DNA of 64,000 nucleotides from CAKUFA01 sp963627465 (lineage in GTDB: Bacteria; Bacillota; Clostridia; Christensenellales; Aristaeellaceae). The number at the start of each line of letters is the position of its first letter. The stretch's first letter is position 1. The stretch covers positions 31,105-95,104 of the forward strand of contig CAVGBO010000049.1 in NCBI GenBank assembly GCA_963627465.1. The letters are read 5' to 3'. Shown here in pieces: positions 7,808 to 16,572 of the stretch. The notes beneath the pieces are model-generated. The model was not told the origin of the DNA, ran no database searches, and was given only the letters and a program-made list of their open reading frames with translations. The position numbers and the translations under genes were made by a program.

Positions 7808-8733
7808 AAAACATCGAACGTTTGCCAGAAGCCGCCGAGCGTGGTCTTGCCGGATTGAATGCCGGCGCAAATCTCAAATACCGCATTATTCATGAGGCCG
7901 CCGAGAAGAAGGAAGCTCCTTCCCGTCCCCGGCACGCCTGGGTTCCGGCACTGTGCTGTGCCTTGGTGCTGGTGCTGTGCGGAGTATTCATCCCCAGTGC
8001 CGTTTCCCGTCGGCAGAGCAATTTGCTGATTGTCAGCCAGCCTGCCGGCGAAGCAACGGATGCACCTGTACTGGCTGCACAGAATTCCGGCATTGCCGGC
8101 GGCAGCTTGGCCACAGGGGTCAGTGTTCCTTCTTACAGCAGCATCTGGGAAAGCAGTCAGAACGGTACTTTCCCGCTGATCGGTCTGAACGGAGCTTACT
8201 ACCGTATGCTGACTACCCCCTCTTCCGTCAGTGACAGTCAGCTGGGTGCAAGCCTGGGCACGGTAGCGGAGTATACCACTGAACCGGCACTGTCCGACAG
8301 CAGCGTTATCCTCAGCAACTGCAGCGAATCCGGCACGGACGTGTATGAGATCAGTGGCATGAGCGGTACACTGGTGGCTGCTAAGGTGAATGGCGTAACC
8401 CGTCTCTTCCAGCGTGTCAGCTTCAACGGTACTGCATTGAAGAGCGGCGAGTCTCTCAGCGATACGCTGCAAATCACAGGTCACGTTACCGCCATGGCAC
8501 TGAGCGATGTGGGCACCATCACGGATGGGGATACGATTGCTTCCCTGCTGACCACCCTGTTTGGCAGCGCATCCTACAAATCCAGCGGCTCGGTCAGCGG
8601 CAGTCAGTCCCTGCTGTTCACACTGGATAACGGATTCACCGTGCAGCTGGCTGTGAAGGATGACCGGTTCAGTGCCTGCGGCACTTGGGACTGCCCGGAA
8701 TTCTTCGAAGCCTTTTCGGCAGCAGTACAGTGA
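7804..8733 (+). CDS. Single-pass membrane protein with large ectodomain, probable anti-sigma factor
   Basis: 309 residues. A short cytoplasmic part (1-44, basic and Glu-rich) is followed by one transmembrane helix, about 47-68 (WVPALCCALVLVLCGVFIPS), and about 240 extracellular residues rich in Ser, Thr and Gly. GTG overlaps the sigma stop by four bases, so it is coupled to it. It is placed and oriented like an anti-sigma factor, but the 45-residue cytoplasmic part lacks a zinc-binding HxxxCxxC motif and is shorter than a typical anti-sigma domain. The ectodomain is not recognised. CGTWDCPE near the C-terminus has two Cys that could form a disulfide. Function is inferred from context only. 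Confidence 0.65.
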   Translation: MKNIERLPEAAERGLAGLNAGANLKYRIIHEAAEKKEAPSRPRHAWVPALCCALVLVLCGVFIPSAVSRRQSNLLIVSQPAGEATDAPVLAAQNSGIAGGSLATGVSVPSYSSIWESSQNGTFPLIGLNGAYYRMLTTPSSVSDSQLGASLGTVAEYTTEPALSDSSVILSNCSESGTDVYEISGMSGTLVAAKVNGVTRLFQRVSFNGTALKSGESLSDTLQITGHVTAMALSDVGTITDGDTIASLLTTLFGSASYKSSGSVSGSQSLLFTLDNGFTVQLAVKDDRFSACGTWDCPEFFEAFSAAVQ

Positions 8734-8753
8734 AGAATGGCCTTCATCATCTT

Positions 8754-8788
8754 CGGAGAAGATACTTCGGTATCTTCTCCGTTTTTTA
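8754..8788 (+). terminator. Rho-independent terminator after the sigma/anti-sigma operon
   Basis: CGGAGAAGATAC and GTATCTTCTCCG pair perfectly around a TTCG tetraloop and are followed by TTTTTTATC. The signal faces the plus strand; in the opposite direction there is no T-run. Confidence 0.95.
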
Positions 8789-8790
8789 TC

Positions 8791-9609
8791 TTAATGCTCT
8801 TCAATGATTTTATGCCTCACGGCATAAACCAGCCGAAAATCTCTCTCGGAATAATCACGGTTCAGATCACCGTGCAAGTCGTTGCTATGCACAAAGAAAA
8901 GGATAGACGGTATTGATATAATTTCCCAAATACGATCCGTACCGTAGTGATTCTTCAGTACGGTGGAGGCAATTTTCTTCTTCTCCTCCAGGGATACAGA
9001 AGGATCCTGAAGCTGCTGGTAGTATGGCTGATAGCAAATGAGTCCATACGCATACATCTTGGTGACCATCTGAATCCCCATATCCTCCGGAATCATTGCG
9101 TCATTGCCACGCACGGTTAAAGGGGCAACATTCACATACCTGCCGCCATCCATCGTTTCGATAGTGGAAAGGCCATGGTCCATCTGATAGGTGCCCATCC
9201 AGTAGTCGTACAGGAGCAAATTGTCCGAAAAAGCTCGCCCCTCCGCCATTGCCTCCCAATCGTTTTGTCCGTTCCAAACAGGCTTTGCATATTCCGCCAT
9301 GACGTACCCTTCACCATATTCCTCAGAATACGCATGGTACCAAAGAGCGTCTTTATACTGCGTCTCGTCCAGGAATGTCAAAAAGGCTCCGCCCTGCAGC
9401 CGCCCTAGAACTTTGCCGCCCGGTGCTTTGCGGAAATTTACTTGATTGTGGACAATCTGAAGCTGATCAGATAGCACAACTTCCTTCCCCTCGTAGGATG
9501 CAAGGATTTCATTCAGTTCTGCCATGCCGTCCTCTGCCGCTTTGGCGTATACACCTGTCAATGAGCAAAGCATCACCACCAACAAGAGAATCGCTGTAAT
9601 CTTTTTCAT
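8791..9609 (-). CDS. Secreted SH3b-domain protein
   Basis: 272 residues with a Sec signal peptide (MKKITAILLLVVMLCSLTGV, cleavage likely after YAKA). A bacterial SH3 domain follows at about residues 50-108: VNFRKAPGGKVLGRLQGG and DALWYHAYSEEYGEGYV. The rest, from about 110, is not recognised and is rich in aromatic residues. SH3b domains commonly bind cell-wall peptide; here that is inferred. The frame extends to 9642, but the AGGAGG-type site GGGGAGGTACATCGTT precedes ATG at 9609. The gene converges on the sigma/anti-sigma pair and is divergent from the ABC operon. It has no close partner. Confidence 0.75.
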   Translation of the reverse strand: MKKITAILLLVVMLCSLTGVYAKAAEDGMAELNEILASYEGKEVVLSDQLQIVHNQVNFRKAPGGKVLGRLQGGAFLTFLDETQYKDALWYHAYSEEYGEGYVMAEYAKPVWNGQNDWEAMAEGRAFSDNLLLYDYWMGTYQMDHGLSTIETMDGGRYVNVAPLTVRGNDAMIPEDMGIQMVTKMYAYGLICYQPYYQQLQDPSVSLEEKKKIASTVLKNHYGTDRIWEIISIPSILFFVHSNDLHGDLNRDYSERDFRLVYAVRHKIIEEH

Positions 9610-9735
9610 AACGATGTACCTCCCCTGCCCATCATAACACATCCATATGAAATAAGCTACCTAATTAGTGTTTTGTACTCGTTCCTATTATCTTGAAATT
9701 CACAAAAAGTTCATCCCCATTTGCTATGAACAAGC

Positions 9736-9791
9736 TTGACAATCGGTCATAATCCGTATATGATGTGACTGAAAATATTAATCCGGTCACA
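9736..9791 (+). promoter_or_regulatory. Promoter and candidate TetR operators of the ABC/FtsX operon
   Basis: TTGACA (9736-9741), 17-base spacer, TATGAT (9759-9764). An inverted repeat TGAC-AATCG-GTCA (9737-9749) covers the -35. A second inverted pair, TGTGAC (9764-9769) and GTCACA (9786-9791), spans the start site. The last gene of the operon is a TetR regulator, so self-repression at these sites is a plausible inference. Confidence 0.7.
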
Positions 9792-9808
9792 GCGATTGGA
9801 GGTTAATG

Positions 9809-10510
9809 ATGAGCTATATCACTTTTGACCAGGTATGTAAGGATTATCCCACCGGGGATACGGTGGTTCATGCGGCCGATCACGTGTCCTTCGGCATTGA
9901 AAAGGGCGAGTTCTGCGTGGTGCTGGGCCCCAGCGGCGCAGGCAAAACCACGGTGCTGAACCTGCTTGGCGGCATGGACAAGGCCACCAGCGGACACATT
10001 TTAGTAGGTGATAAGGAAATCACCGGCATGCGTTCCAACCAACTGACGGAATATCGCCGGCTGGATGTAGGCTTTGTTTTCCAGTTTTATAACTTGATGC
10101 CGAACCTGACCGCATTGGAGAACGTAGAGCTTGCCCAGCAGGTTTGCCCACGGGCACTGAATCCCCGGGAGGTGCTGGAGAAGGTAGGACTGAAAGATCG
10201 AATGAACAACTTCCCGGCTCAGCTTTCCGGCGGCGAGCAGCAGCGTGTTTCCATCGCCCGGGCACTGTGCAAGAATCCTGCGCTTCTCTTGTGCGATGAG
10301 CCCACCGGTGCCTTGGACAGCAAAACCGGCGAACAGGTGCTGGATCTGCTGACCAAGCTTTGCCAGGACTACAGCACCACAGTGGTGATTATCACCCACA
10401 ATGCCAGCATCGCTCCTTTGGGCAACCGGGTCATCCGCATCCGCAACGGTGCGGTGCAGTCCGTTGAGGTCAATGAGCATCCTGCGAAGGTGGAGGATAT
10501 TACATGGTAA
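9809..10510 (+). CDS. ABC transporter ATP-binding protein, LolD/MacB type
   Basis: 233 residues. Walker A GPSGAGKTTVLNLLGGMD (near residue 40), Q-loop FVFQFYNLMPNLTALENVEL, signature LSGGEQQRVSIARAL, Walker B LLLCDEPTGALD and His-loop IITHN. Together these mark the MacB/LolD/FtsE family that powers FtsX-type permeases without sugar or amino-acid import. The first ATG is at 9806, only 3 bases from GGAGG, so the second ATG at 9809 with 6 bases is preferred. It overlaps the permease gene, which indicates a single transport complex. It would hydrolyse ATP in the cytoplasm to drive outward mechanotransmission or lipid/peptide extrusion. Confidence 0.9.
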   Translation: MSYITFDQVCKDYPTGDTVVHAADHVSFGIEKGEFCVVLGPSGAGKTTVLNLLGGMDKATSGHILVGDKEITGMRSNQLTEYRRLDVGFVFQFYNLMPNLTALENVELAQQVCPRALNPREVLEKVGLKDRMNNFPAQLSGGEQQRVSIARALCKNPALLLCDEPTGALDSKTGEQVLDLLTKLCQDYSTTVVIITHNASIAPLGNRVIRIRNGAVQSVEVNEHPAKVEDITW

Positions 10511-12849
10511 AAGAACAATCGGCGGAGCGCAGACGCCGCAGCATGCTGCACCGGAAGCTGCTGCGTGACATGAAGCAAAACGCCATGCAGTTCTTGGCGA
10601 TTGTGCTGCTCTGCGCCCTAGGCACATGGGTATTCAGCGGGTTGGACGCCACCTGGCGGATGCTGGATCTCTCCGCTGAAACCTACTTTGATGAATGCAA
10701 CCTGGCAGACCTATGGGTAAAATCCTCCGGCTTCAGCAAGCAGGATTTATCCCGCCTGAAGAATCTGGCAGGCGTCAGCAGCATTCAGGCACGCTCTACG
10801 CTGGAGTATGATGCGCCGGATTTGGGCAGTGACGTTTCCCTGAACGTCCACGCCTATGACGGTGAAATGACGCTGAATACTCCCATCATTCGGGAAGGTT
10901 CTGCCTTGCGTGCCACGGACTTGAAAGGCTGCCTGATTGAGGAGCAGTTCGCCCAAGCCCACGACCTGCACGTAGGTGACTCCATCACCCTGTCCTACAG
11001 CTCCGTGAGCAAGAATTTTATCATCCGCGGCATTGTCATGAGTGCTGAGTACATCGTGACCACCAAGGACGTGACGGCAGACCCCGAGCATTACGGCTTC
11101 GCCCTGATTTCCGCTCAGGCCGTGCCGGAAATGCCCTTAAACGATGTGCTGGTGCAATTGGCCGATGATGCGGATGTAGATACGGTCGTTGCGGAGGTTC
11201 AGGATCTTCTGCCCACGGCACTGGTGCTGACCCAACAGACCCACTCCTCGAGCATGATGGCGCGGAACTACACCAGCATGTTCCAGAATCTAAGCTACGT
11301 CTTCCCCGTGCTGGCCTTCGCCGTGGCGGCAATGATTGTTGTCAGCACCCTGACGAGAATGATCGAGAATCAGCGTATTCAAATGGGCACGCTGAAGGCG
11401 CTGGGCTACCGGGATCATCAAATCCGTGCCCACTACCTGTGCTATGCCCTGTATCCTTCTTTGGTGGGCTCCTTGGCTGGGGTCTTCATCGGGCAGTACA
11501 CTCTGCCGGATGTTATTTGGGGCATTGTGAGCCACAACTCCCGCTATGCGTATCAACTTCGTGCCCCCATCTCCTGGCTTACCTGGGGCATGATGGCGCT
11601 CAGCATCGGCTTGAGCGTGATCATCTGCCTCCATGCCTACAACAAGGCCGCCCGAGAAACAACAGCCAATCTGCTCCGTCCCAAACCACCAAAGTCCGGC
11701 AGCCGGATTCTGCTGGAACGGATCCCTGCTCTGTGGCGGCACTTCTCCTTCAACGCCAAGATGATCGTCCGCAACCTGATGCGCAACAAGGGTCGTACCC
11801 TGATGGCACTGGTAGGCATCATCTGCTGCAACATGCTGATCATCTGCACCTTTGGCCTGCTGGATTCCTTTGACTACTTCATCGGTCAATACTACACCAC
11901 CACCCTGCAATATGATGTCCGAGTTGACCTGGACACCACTCAGTCCGGCACGCTGGAAAGCTACCAGGCAAGGCTTAAGCAGGGTGCTGAAAAGATTGAC
12001 GGCATTATGGAGCAGAGCATCAGCCTGCGTTTCGGCGGTCAAAGCCGAGCCATGCTGTTGACGGTCATGCCGGATGATCAAACTTCCCTGCACCTGGGCA
12101 CCGGCGGCACCCTGCTAGCTATGCCCACAGAAGGTGTCATTATCAGCGCCAAACAGTGCCAGGTCATGGGCATTTCCGTAGGCGATACGGTAGATCTGAT
12201 CCTTGCCGGTGATGAAGATGCCCTGCACCTGAAGGTCATCGGCACAGCCGATACCAACATCGGGCAAGGCGTCTTCATGGGCAAAACCGCATGGGAAAAG
12301 CTGCGAAAGGGTGGCTTCACCGTCACTTCTCTGCTGCTTACGAATCCCACGGAAGACTGCATCTATCGCCTGAATGAAATGGATGAAGTCACTGCCCTTA
12401 AGTATCCCACGGAACAGTTTAAGCAGACCATGACCATCATGGATTCCACTTCTGTGGCCTTCAGCATTCTGTCCGGGGCTGCACTGGGACTGGCCTTCGT
12501 AATCTGTTACAACATGGGTCTAATGAACTTCACGGAACGCACCAGAGATTACGCCACGCTGAAGGTACTGGGCTATCATCAGAAGGAAATCCGCAAGCTG
12601 ATGCTCCACGAAAACGACATCACTGCCTTGCTGGGTGTCATTCTGGGCATTCCTCCGGGAATCATTCTGGTGGACGTGATTCTGAAGTCCTGCGAATACG
12701 ATTCAATGGTCTTCGCCTCCAACATCACCATTCAGTCCATTGCCTTGGCAAGCCTGATTACCTTCGTATTCACTTGGCTGATTGAATGGTTCCTGACCCG
12801 GAAGGTTCGCTCCATCGACATGGTGGAGGCTCTCAAGAGCGTTGAGTAA
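10504..12849 (+). CDS. FtsX-domain ABC permease
   Basis: 781 residues. The N-terminal helix is about residues 27-47 (FLAIVLLCALGTWVFSGLD), followed by an extracellular MacB-like core domain, a first FtsX domain of three helices (about 262-380, including VFPVLAFAVAAMIVVSTLTR and LKALGYRDHQIRAHY), then a second single helix at about 425-450, another core domain and a second FtsX domain (about 655-775, including LKVLGYHQKEIRKLM). The two-FtsX layout is typical of peptide/lipoprotein exporters in Gram-positives such as BceB-like and MacB-like proteins. The sequence LKALGYR/LKVLGYH in both halves shows internal duplication. It overlaps the ATPase by 7 bases. The substrate is not readable. Confidence 0.88.
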   Translation: MVKEQSAERRRRSMLHRKLLRDMKQNAMQFLAIVLLCALGTWVFSGLDATWRMLDLSAETYFDECNLADLWVKSSGFSKQDLSRLKNLAGVSSIQARSTLEYDAPDLGSDVSLNVHAYDGEMTLNTPIIREGSALRATDLKGCLIEEQFAQAHDLHVGDSITLSYSSVSKNFIIRGIVMSAEYIVTTKDVTADPEHYGFALISAQAVPEMPLNDVLVQLADDADVDTVVAEVQDLLPTALVLTQQTHSSSMMARNYTSMFQNLSYVFPVLAFAVAAMIVVSTLTRMIENQRIQMGTLKALGYRDHQIRAHYLCYALYPSLVGSLAGVFIGQYTLPDVIWGIVSHNSRYAYQLRAPISWLTWGMMALSIGLSVIICLHAYNKAARETTANLLRPKPPKSGSRILLERIPALWRHFSFNAKMIVRNLMRNKGRTLMALVGIICCNMLIICTFGLLDSFDYFIGQYYTTTLQYDVRVDLDTTQSGTLESYQARLKQGAEKIDGIMEQSISLRFGGQSRAMLLTVMPDDQTSLHLGTGGTLLAMPTEGVIISAKQCQVMGISVGDTVDLILAGDEDALHLKVIGTADTNIGQGVFMGKTAWEKLRKGGFTVTSLLLTNPTEDCIYRLNEMDEVTALKYPTEQFKQTMTIMDSTSVAFSILSGAALGLAFVICYNMGLMNFTERTRDYATLKVLGYHQKEIRKLMLHENDITALLGVILGIPPGIILVDVILKSCEYDSMVFASNITIQSIALASLITFVFTWLIEWFLTRKVRSIDMVEALKSVE

Positions 12850-12916
12850 AACAGACCAAAGTCGGAATGAAAAATTCATGAGCAAACCGAAGTATAGAAA
12901 GGAAGTTGAACCCCTC

Positions 12917-13969
12917 ATGAAACGAATTGCCGCCCTTGCACTTGCATTTGCCTTGCTGCTTGCCACGCCTGTTCTGGCTGACACCGACCTGACTGGCTAT
13001 TCCATTGCCAACGGCAACGTAAGTGCCGTCAACTATGTGGATATTGTCGCCCCCTATTCCGGCACGTTGGCCTCATTTGATCTGGAAGCTGGCGATGCGG
13101 TGGCCGAAGGGGATACCCTGTTCACCATGCTGACCAACACCCTGTATGCCAGTGAGGACGCCACTGTTGCCACCGTCTTTGCCGAAGCAGGAGATGATGC
13201 CCAGACCATTGCCTCCCGCTATGGTGCCGTCATTGCCTTGGAAGGCACCGTAACCCAGCGGATCAATGCCTCTACCTCCGGCGCATACAACGATGAAAAG
13301 AACCGCACCATCCACATTGGTGAAACGCTGTACTTCAAGTCCAACAACAACAAGGAAGGCGAAGGTACGGTTGTGGCTGTCAGCGGCACCAACTATGTGG
13401 TGGATATTACCCAAGGCAACTTTGACAGCAACGCCACCATGACCCTGTACCGTGACGACAGCTATAACAACAAGGATTGTGTGGGCAAAGGCGTTGTGGT
13501 TCGCCGGGATCCCATTCTTCTTGCCGGCAGTGGACGTGTGGATCAGGTGCTGGTGAATGCAGGCGACAAGGTTACCCGTGGTCAGGCGTTAATGACCTTC
13601 ATGTCCCAGGATGCGGATATTGGTGCCTCCCCCATTGTAACTGCCCCTAAGAGCGGCGTGGTGGCCTCCGTTGCCGTTTCCCCCTGCCAGCAGGTGTGGA
13701 AGGGCGAATTGCTGGCACGCATCTACCTGACTGACGAGCTGGAAATTATTGCTCAAGTAGATGAAATGGACATGGGTTCTGTGCGGGTTGGCAGCAGTGT
13801 GCCCTGCACCCTAGATACCGATGAATCCGTAGTCTTCTACGGCACGGTAACAGAGATTTCTTCCCTGGGTGTGACTCGGCAGAATGCAGCCTACTACGCC
13901 GTGCACGTTGCCATTGATCAGTCTGCTTCTCTGGGTGCCAGCGCATCCATTTACCTGACAAAGAAGTGA
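12917..13969 (+). CDS. HlyD/MFP-like periplasmic-type adaptor
   Basis: 350 residues beginning with a Sec signal (MKRIAALALAFALLLATPVLA, cut before DTDLTG). A biotinyl-lipoyl-like half at about 40-65 (IVAPYSGTLASFDLEAGDAVAEGD) and a second half at about 195-225 (VNAGDKVTRGQ and VTAPKSGVVASVAVS) flank a beta-rich middle, followed by a membrane-proximal domain (about 285-345). This is the membrane-fusion-protein pattern. There is no visible coiled-coil hairpin between the lipoyl halves, only a short spacer, unusual for a canonical HlyD. The frame is open from TTG 12842, overlapping the permease stop, but AAGGAAG at 12899-12905 and the signal peptide favour ATG 12917. Together with the ATPase and permease it resembles a Gram-positive MacAB-like set. 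Confidence 0.8.
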   Translation: MKRIAALALAFALLLATPVLADTDLTGYSIANGNVSAVNYVDIVAPYSGTLASFDLEAGDAVAEGDTLFTMLTNTLYASEDATVATVFAEAGDDAQTIASRYGAVIALEGTVTQRINASTSGAYNDEKNRTIHIGETLYFKSNNNKEGEGTVVAVSGTNYVVDITQGNFDSNATMTLYRDDSYNNKDCVGKGVVVRRDPILLAGSGRVDQVLVNAGDKVTRGQALMTFMSQDADIGASPIVTAPKSGVVASVAVSPCQQVWKGELLARIYLTDELEIIAQVDEMDMGSVRVGSSVPCTLDTDESVVFYGTVTEISSLGVTRQNAAYYAVHVAIDQSASLGASASIYLTKK

Positions 13970-13978
13970 GGAAGTGCC

Positions 13979-14566
13979 ATGGCCACTGCTTTTCGTGATA
14001 CAGAAAAAGAAGTGATCGTTGGCAAGCTCCGGCAATCCGCATGGAATCATGCCTGTGCGGAAGGCATGCGAAAAACCACCGTGGAGATGCTGGCTGAAGA
14101 AGCTGGCATCTCCAAGGGCGCTTTTTATCACTTCTATGCCAGCAAAGAATTACTGTTCCTCGATATGCTGGAGACCTGGCAGCAGAAGGCTTATGCCGCC
14201 GCAGCCCGGGTGCTGGAAGACAACGTCGATCTTCCGGCACCGGCTCGGGCTTCTTTAGCCTTCCGTGAAGCCTTCCGCTTCATCGTTGCACAGCCCATCG
14301 GCCGCTTTTTAGCAGAGGAAATTCCCATCATGCTCAGGCGCATTCCCGAGGATGTGTTGGATGCCCATTACCAAAGTCAGGAGGAATTCATCATCAACAT
14401 TATCCGTCAGGTTGGTGTTGTGCTGACCGTGCCGGATCATACGGCAGCTGCCGTTGTGGTGATCCTGATGCTTTCCCTGACCAATGCCGATCGAGTAGGC
14501 GAACATTACCAGGACGGCATTGATGCGCTGGTAGACAGTGCCTGCAAGCAGCTGATTCAGGAATAA
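13979..14566 (+). CDS. TetR-family transcriptional regulator
   Basis: 195 residues. The N-terminal DNA-binding domain (about 10-60) has the helix-turn-helix GMRKTTVEMLAEEAGISKGAFYHFYASKELLF in two consecutive stretches: MRKTTVEMLAEEAGISK and GAFYHFYASKELLF, which is a standard TetR pattern. The ligand-binding half is hydrophobic and unassigned. It starts at ATG after GAGGAAG, nine bases after the adaptor stop, and is the last gene of the operon. The probable role is repression of the transporter operon by binding the inverted repeats at 9737-9791 and release when a toxic substrate is present. This is inferred from position and not shown. Confidence 0.88.
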   Translation: MATAFRDTEKEVIVGKLRQSAWNHACAEGMRKTTVEMLAEEAGISKGAFYHFYASKELLFLDMLETWQQKAYAAAARVLEDNVDLPAPARASLAFREAFRFIVAQPIGRFLAEEIPIMLRRIPEDVLDAHYQSQEEFIINIIRQVGVVLTVPDHTAAAVVVILMLSLTNADRVGEHYQDGIDALVDSACKQLIQE

Positions 14567-14585
14567 GGCTCCCAAAAACCAAGTA

Positions 14586-14618
14586 TCCCCTCCGAAGGCT
14601 TTTCTCCTTCGGAGGGGA
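14586..14618 (+). terminator. Bidirectional terminator between the TetR gene and the phosphoribosyltransferase gene
   Basis: CCCCTCCGAAGG and CCTTCGGAGGGG form a 12-bp stem around a CTTTTCT loop. Plus-strand reading continues ACTTCTTTAT; minus-strand reading continues ATACTTGGTTTTTGGG, so it can end both converging transcripts. Confidence 0.8.
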
Positions 14619-14637
14619 CTTCTTTATGCACTTCAAC

Positions 14638-15195
14638 TTAGCCGATGATTTCGCCCTTTGCGTTGAACACGGGCAGCTTCTCCAGATACTGAATATCTTC
14701 CCGGTTTTGAGCATCGCCCTCTGCCAGAATGGCCATCCGCCCGGCAATAATGCCGCCCGCCTGCTTCACCAATTCTTCTACAGCACGGAGGGACTCACCC
14801 GTGGAAATCACGTCATCCACAATCAGAATCCGCTTGCCCTTCATCATCTCGGCGTCTGCGCCGTCCAGATACAGGGTCTGCTCCGCAGCGGTGGTAATGG
14901 AGCGCACCTTCACGCTGAAGATGTTCTGCATGTACAGCTTCGGTGCTTTACGAGCCAGGAACCACTTGTTGTCCCCTGCCTGACGAGCCATTTCATAGGC
15001 AATGGGAATACCCTTGGACTCAGCCGTGATCATGTAGTCATATTCCGGTGCCTTTTTCAGCAGCTCCGTAGCGCAGGCAACCGTCAATTCCACATCGCCA
15101 AAGATTACGAAAGCACCAATGTACAGATCATCCGTTACCCGGCAAATCGGCAGGTGCCGTTCGCAGCCCGCAATCGTCATCGTATGTGTCAGCAT
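14638..15195 (-). CDS. Phosphoribosyltransferase family protein (adenine/xanthine type)
   Basis: 185 residues. The PRPP-binding loop is ILIVDDVISTGESL, about residues 121-134, with the diagnostic two acidic residues, and the N-terminal half has VTAESKGIPIAYEMA-type hood residues (here ITAESKGIPIAYEMARQ). Purine salvage by condensation of a base with PRPP is the family reaction; length and the GIPIAYEMA region resemble adenine and xanthine phosphoribosyltransferases, but the base is not fixed by the sequence. The frame extends to 15273, but the promoter lies inside that extension, and GAGGG precedes ATG 15195. It is a single-gene unit with a consensus promoter. Confidence 0.8.
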   Translation of the reverse strand: MLTHTMTIAGCERHLPICRVTDDLYIGAFVIFGDVELTVACATELLKKAPEYDYMITAESKGIPIAYEMARQAGDNKWFLARKAPKLYMQNIFSVKVRSITTAAEQTLYLDGADAEMMKGKRILIVDDVISTGESLRAVEELVKQAGGIIAGRMAILAEGDAQNREDIQYLEKLPVFNAKGEIIG

Positions 15196-15244
15196 AATGC
15201 ATCCCTCTATTTCAGTTTCATGGGAAACCCACTTTTTACGATTC

Positions 15245-15273
15245 ATTATAGCGCAGTAAAAGCAGCTTGTCAA
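15245..15273 (-). promoter_or_regulatory. Promoter of the phosphoribosyltransferase gene
   Basis: TTGACA (15268-15273), 17 bases, TATAAT (15245-15250) on the minus strand, a full-consensus pair. The leader is only about 40 bases, leaving no room for a purine riboswitch. Confidence 0.85.
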
Positions 15274-15318
15274 CGAACAAATTTCACTAAATGAAGAAAA
15301 TCATTCGTCCTATGCCCA

Positions 15319-16572
15319 TTATGCCAGCTTCAGTGCACCTTGCTGTACCATGCGCTCCAGGGCTGTCTTCAGCGCAATACGGCCATGGCTGTAGGTAAGA
15401 CCGCCCTGCATGTACGCTGTAAAAGGAGCTCGCATGGGTGCATCGGCACTCAGCTCCACGGAAGCACCGGCCACAAAGGTACCTGCCGCCATTACCACCT
15501 GATCCCGGTAACCGGGCATGTCCCAAGGTTCCGGCAAGGCCATGCTGTCCACAGGAGAAGCCATCTGAATCCCCTGGCAGAAGGCCACCAGCCGTTCCGG
15601 AGTTTCCATTTGAATGGCTTGAATAATGTCCGCACGTGGCTCGTCGGCAGGAGGCGTGGTGGTCATGCCCAATTCCTCGAACACTCTGGCAGCAAGGCAA
15701 GCGGTTTTGATTGCCTGGGCAACGGTGTGGGGTGCCATGAACAGTCCCTGATAGAAAGGCTGGTAGCTGCCTGCGTAAGAGCCTACCTCCAAGCCAATGC
15801 CCGGAGCCGTCAGCCGATAAGCAATGCGCTCAATGGCGTCCTTTCGCCCCACCACATAGCCGCCGGTAGGCGCAAGTCCGCCACCGGGATTCTTGATCAA
15901 GCTGCCCACGCACACATCGGCACCGTAATGAGTCGGCTCCTTTTCACACACAAACTCGCCATAGCAGTTATCCACCATCAGCCGAACGCCAGGGTGCTTC
16001 TCATGAAGCATGACCGCCAAGGGAGCGAACTTTTCCGGCATCAGAGAGGGACGCCAAGCATACCCCCGGCTGCGTTGGGCAATCACCAGCGTGGTTTTGG
16101 GGGTGATGGCACGCTCCACTGCGTCCAGATCGATTTCTCCTGCATCCGTCAACTCTACCTGATCATAGACAACACCCATTTCCTTCAAGGAACCTACCGG
16201 TGCAGTGCCATCCCCCATGCCGATAATGTCTTCCAGCGTGTCATACGGCTTGCCGGTAGCGCTGAGCACATGATCCCCCGGCAGCAGCAAACCGAACAAG
16301 CACAGGGAAATCGCATGGGTTCCGCTGGCAATCTGGGGGCGAACAATGGCCGCTTCCGTGCCAAACAGATCAGCAAAGACCTTTTCCAGCGTATCCCGCC
16401 CCACGTCATCGTAACCGTAGCCGGTGGTAGGTGCAAAGTGGCGGTAGGCAATTTCATGGGTACGGAAGGCATCCAGCACCCGACCAGTGCCAATTTCCTC
16501 CATGTGGTCAATCCGTGCAAATACGTCCTTCAGCCCTGCCTCTGCATGGCTGATTCTTTCCTCAATCGTCAT
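15319..16572 (-). CDS. ynbB: Methionine gamma-lyase/aluminium-resistance family PLP protein (YnbB)
   Basis: 417 residues of the PF06838 family, fold-type I PLP enzymes. The cofactor lysine is in CVGSLIKNPGGGLAPTGGYVVG near residue 225; RSRGYAWRPSL and MVDNCYGEFV (Asp binding the pyridine ring) are conserved. The family has been called aluminium resistance protein and methionine gamma-lyase-like; the reaction is not established for this branch. It follows miaA with an 11-base overlap, as in many Firmicutes, where it is next to the mutSL-miaA cluster. It ends the long minus-strand operon; no strong terminator is visible past 15319. Confidence 0.9.
   Translation of the reverse strand: MTIEERISHAEAGLKDVFARIDHMEEIGTGRVLDAFRTHEIAYRHFAPTTGYGYDDVGRDTLEKVFADLFGTEAAIVRPQIASGTHAISLCLFGLLLPGDHVLSATGKPYDTLEDIIGMGDGTAPVGSLKEMGVVYDQVELTDAGEIDLDAVERAITPKTTLVIAQRSRGYAWRPSLMPEKFAPLAVMLHEKHPGVRLMVDNCYGEFVCEKEPTHYGADVCVGSLIKNPGGGLAPTGGYVVGRKDAIERIAYRLTAPGIGLEVGSYAGSYQPFYQGLFMAPHTVAQAIKTACLAARVFEELGMTTTPPADEPRADIIQAIQMETPERLVAFCQGIQMASPVDSMALPEPWDMPGYRDQVVMAAGTFVAGASVELSADAPMRAPFTAYMQGGLTYSHGRIALKTALERMVQQGALKLA

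Noticed and set aside
15196..15273. N-terminal extension of the phosphoribosyltransferase
   Set aside because: The consensus promoter -10 and -35 lie inside it, so it is not translated.
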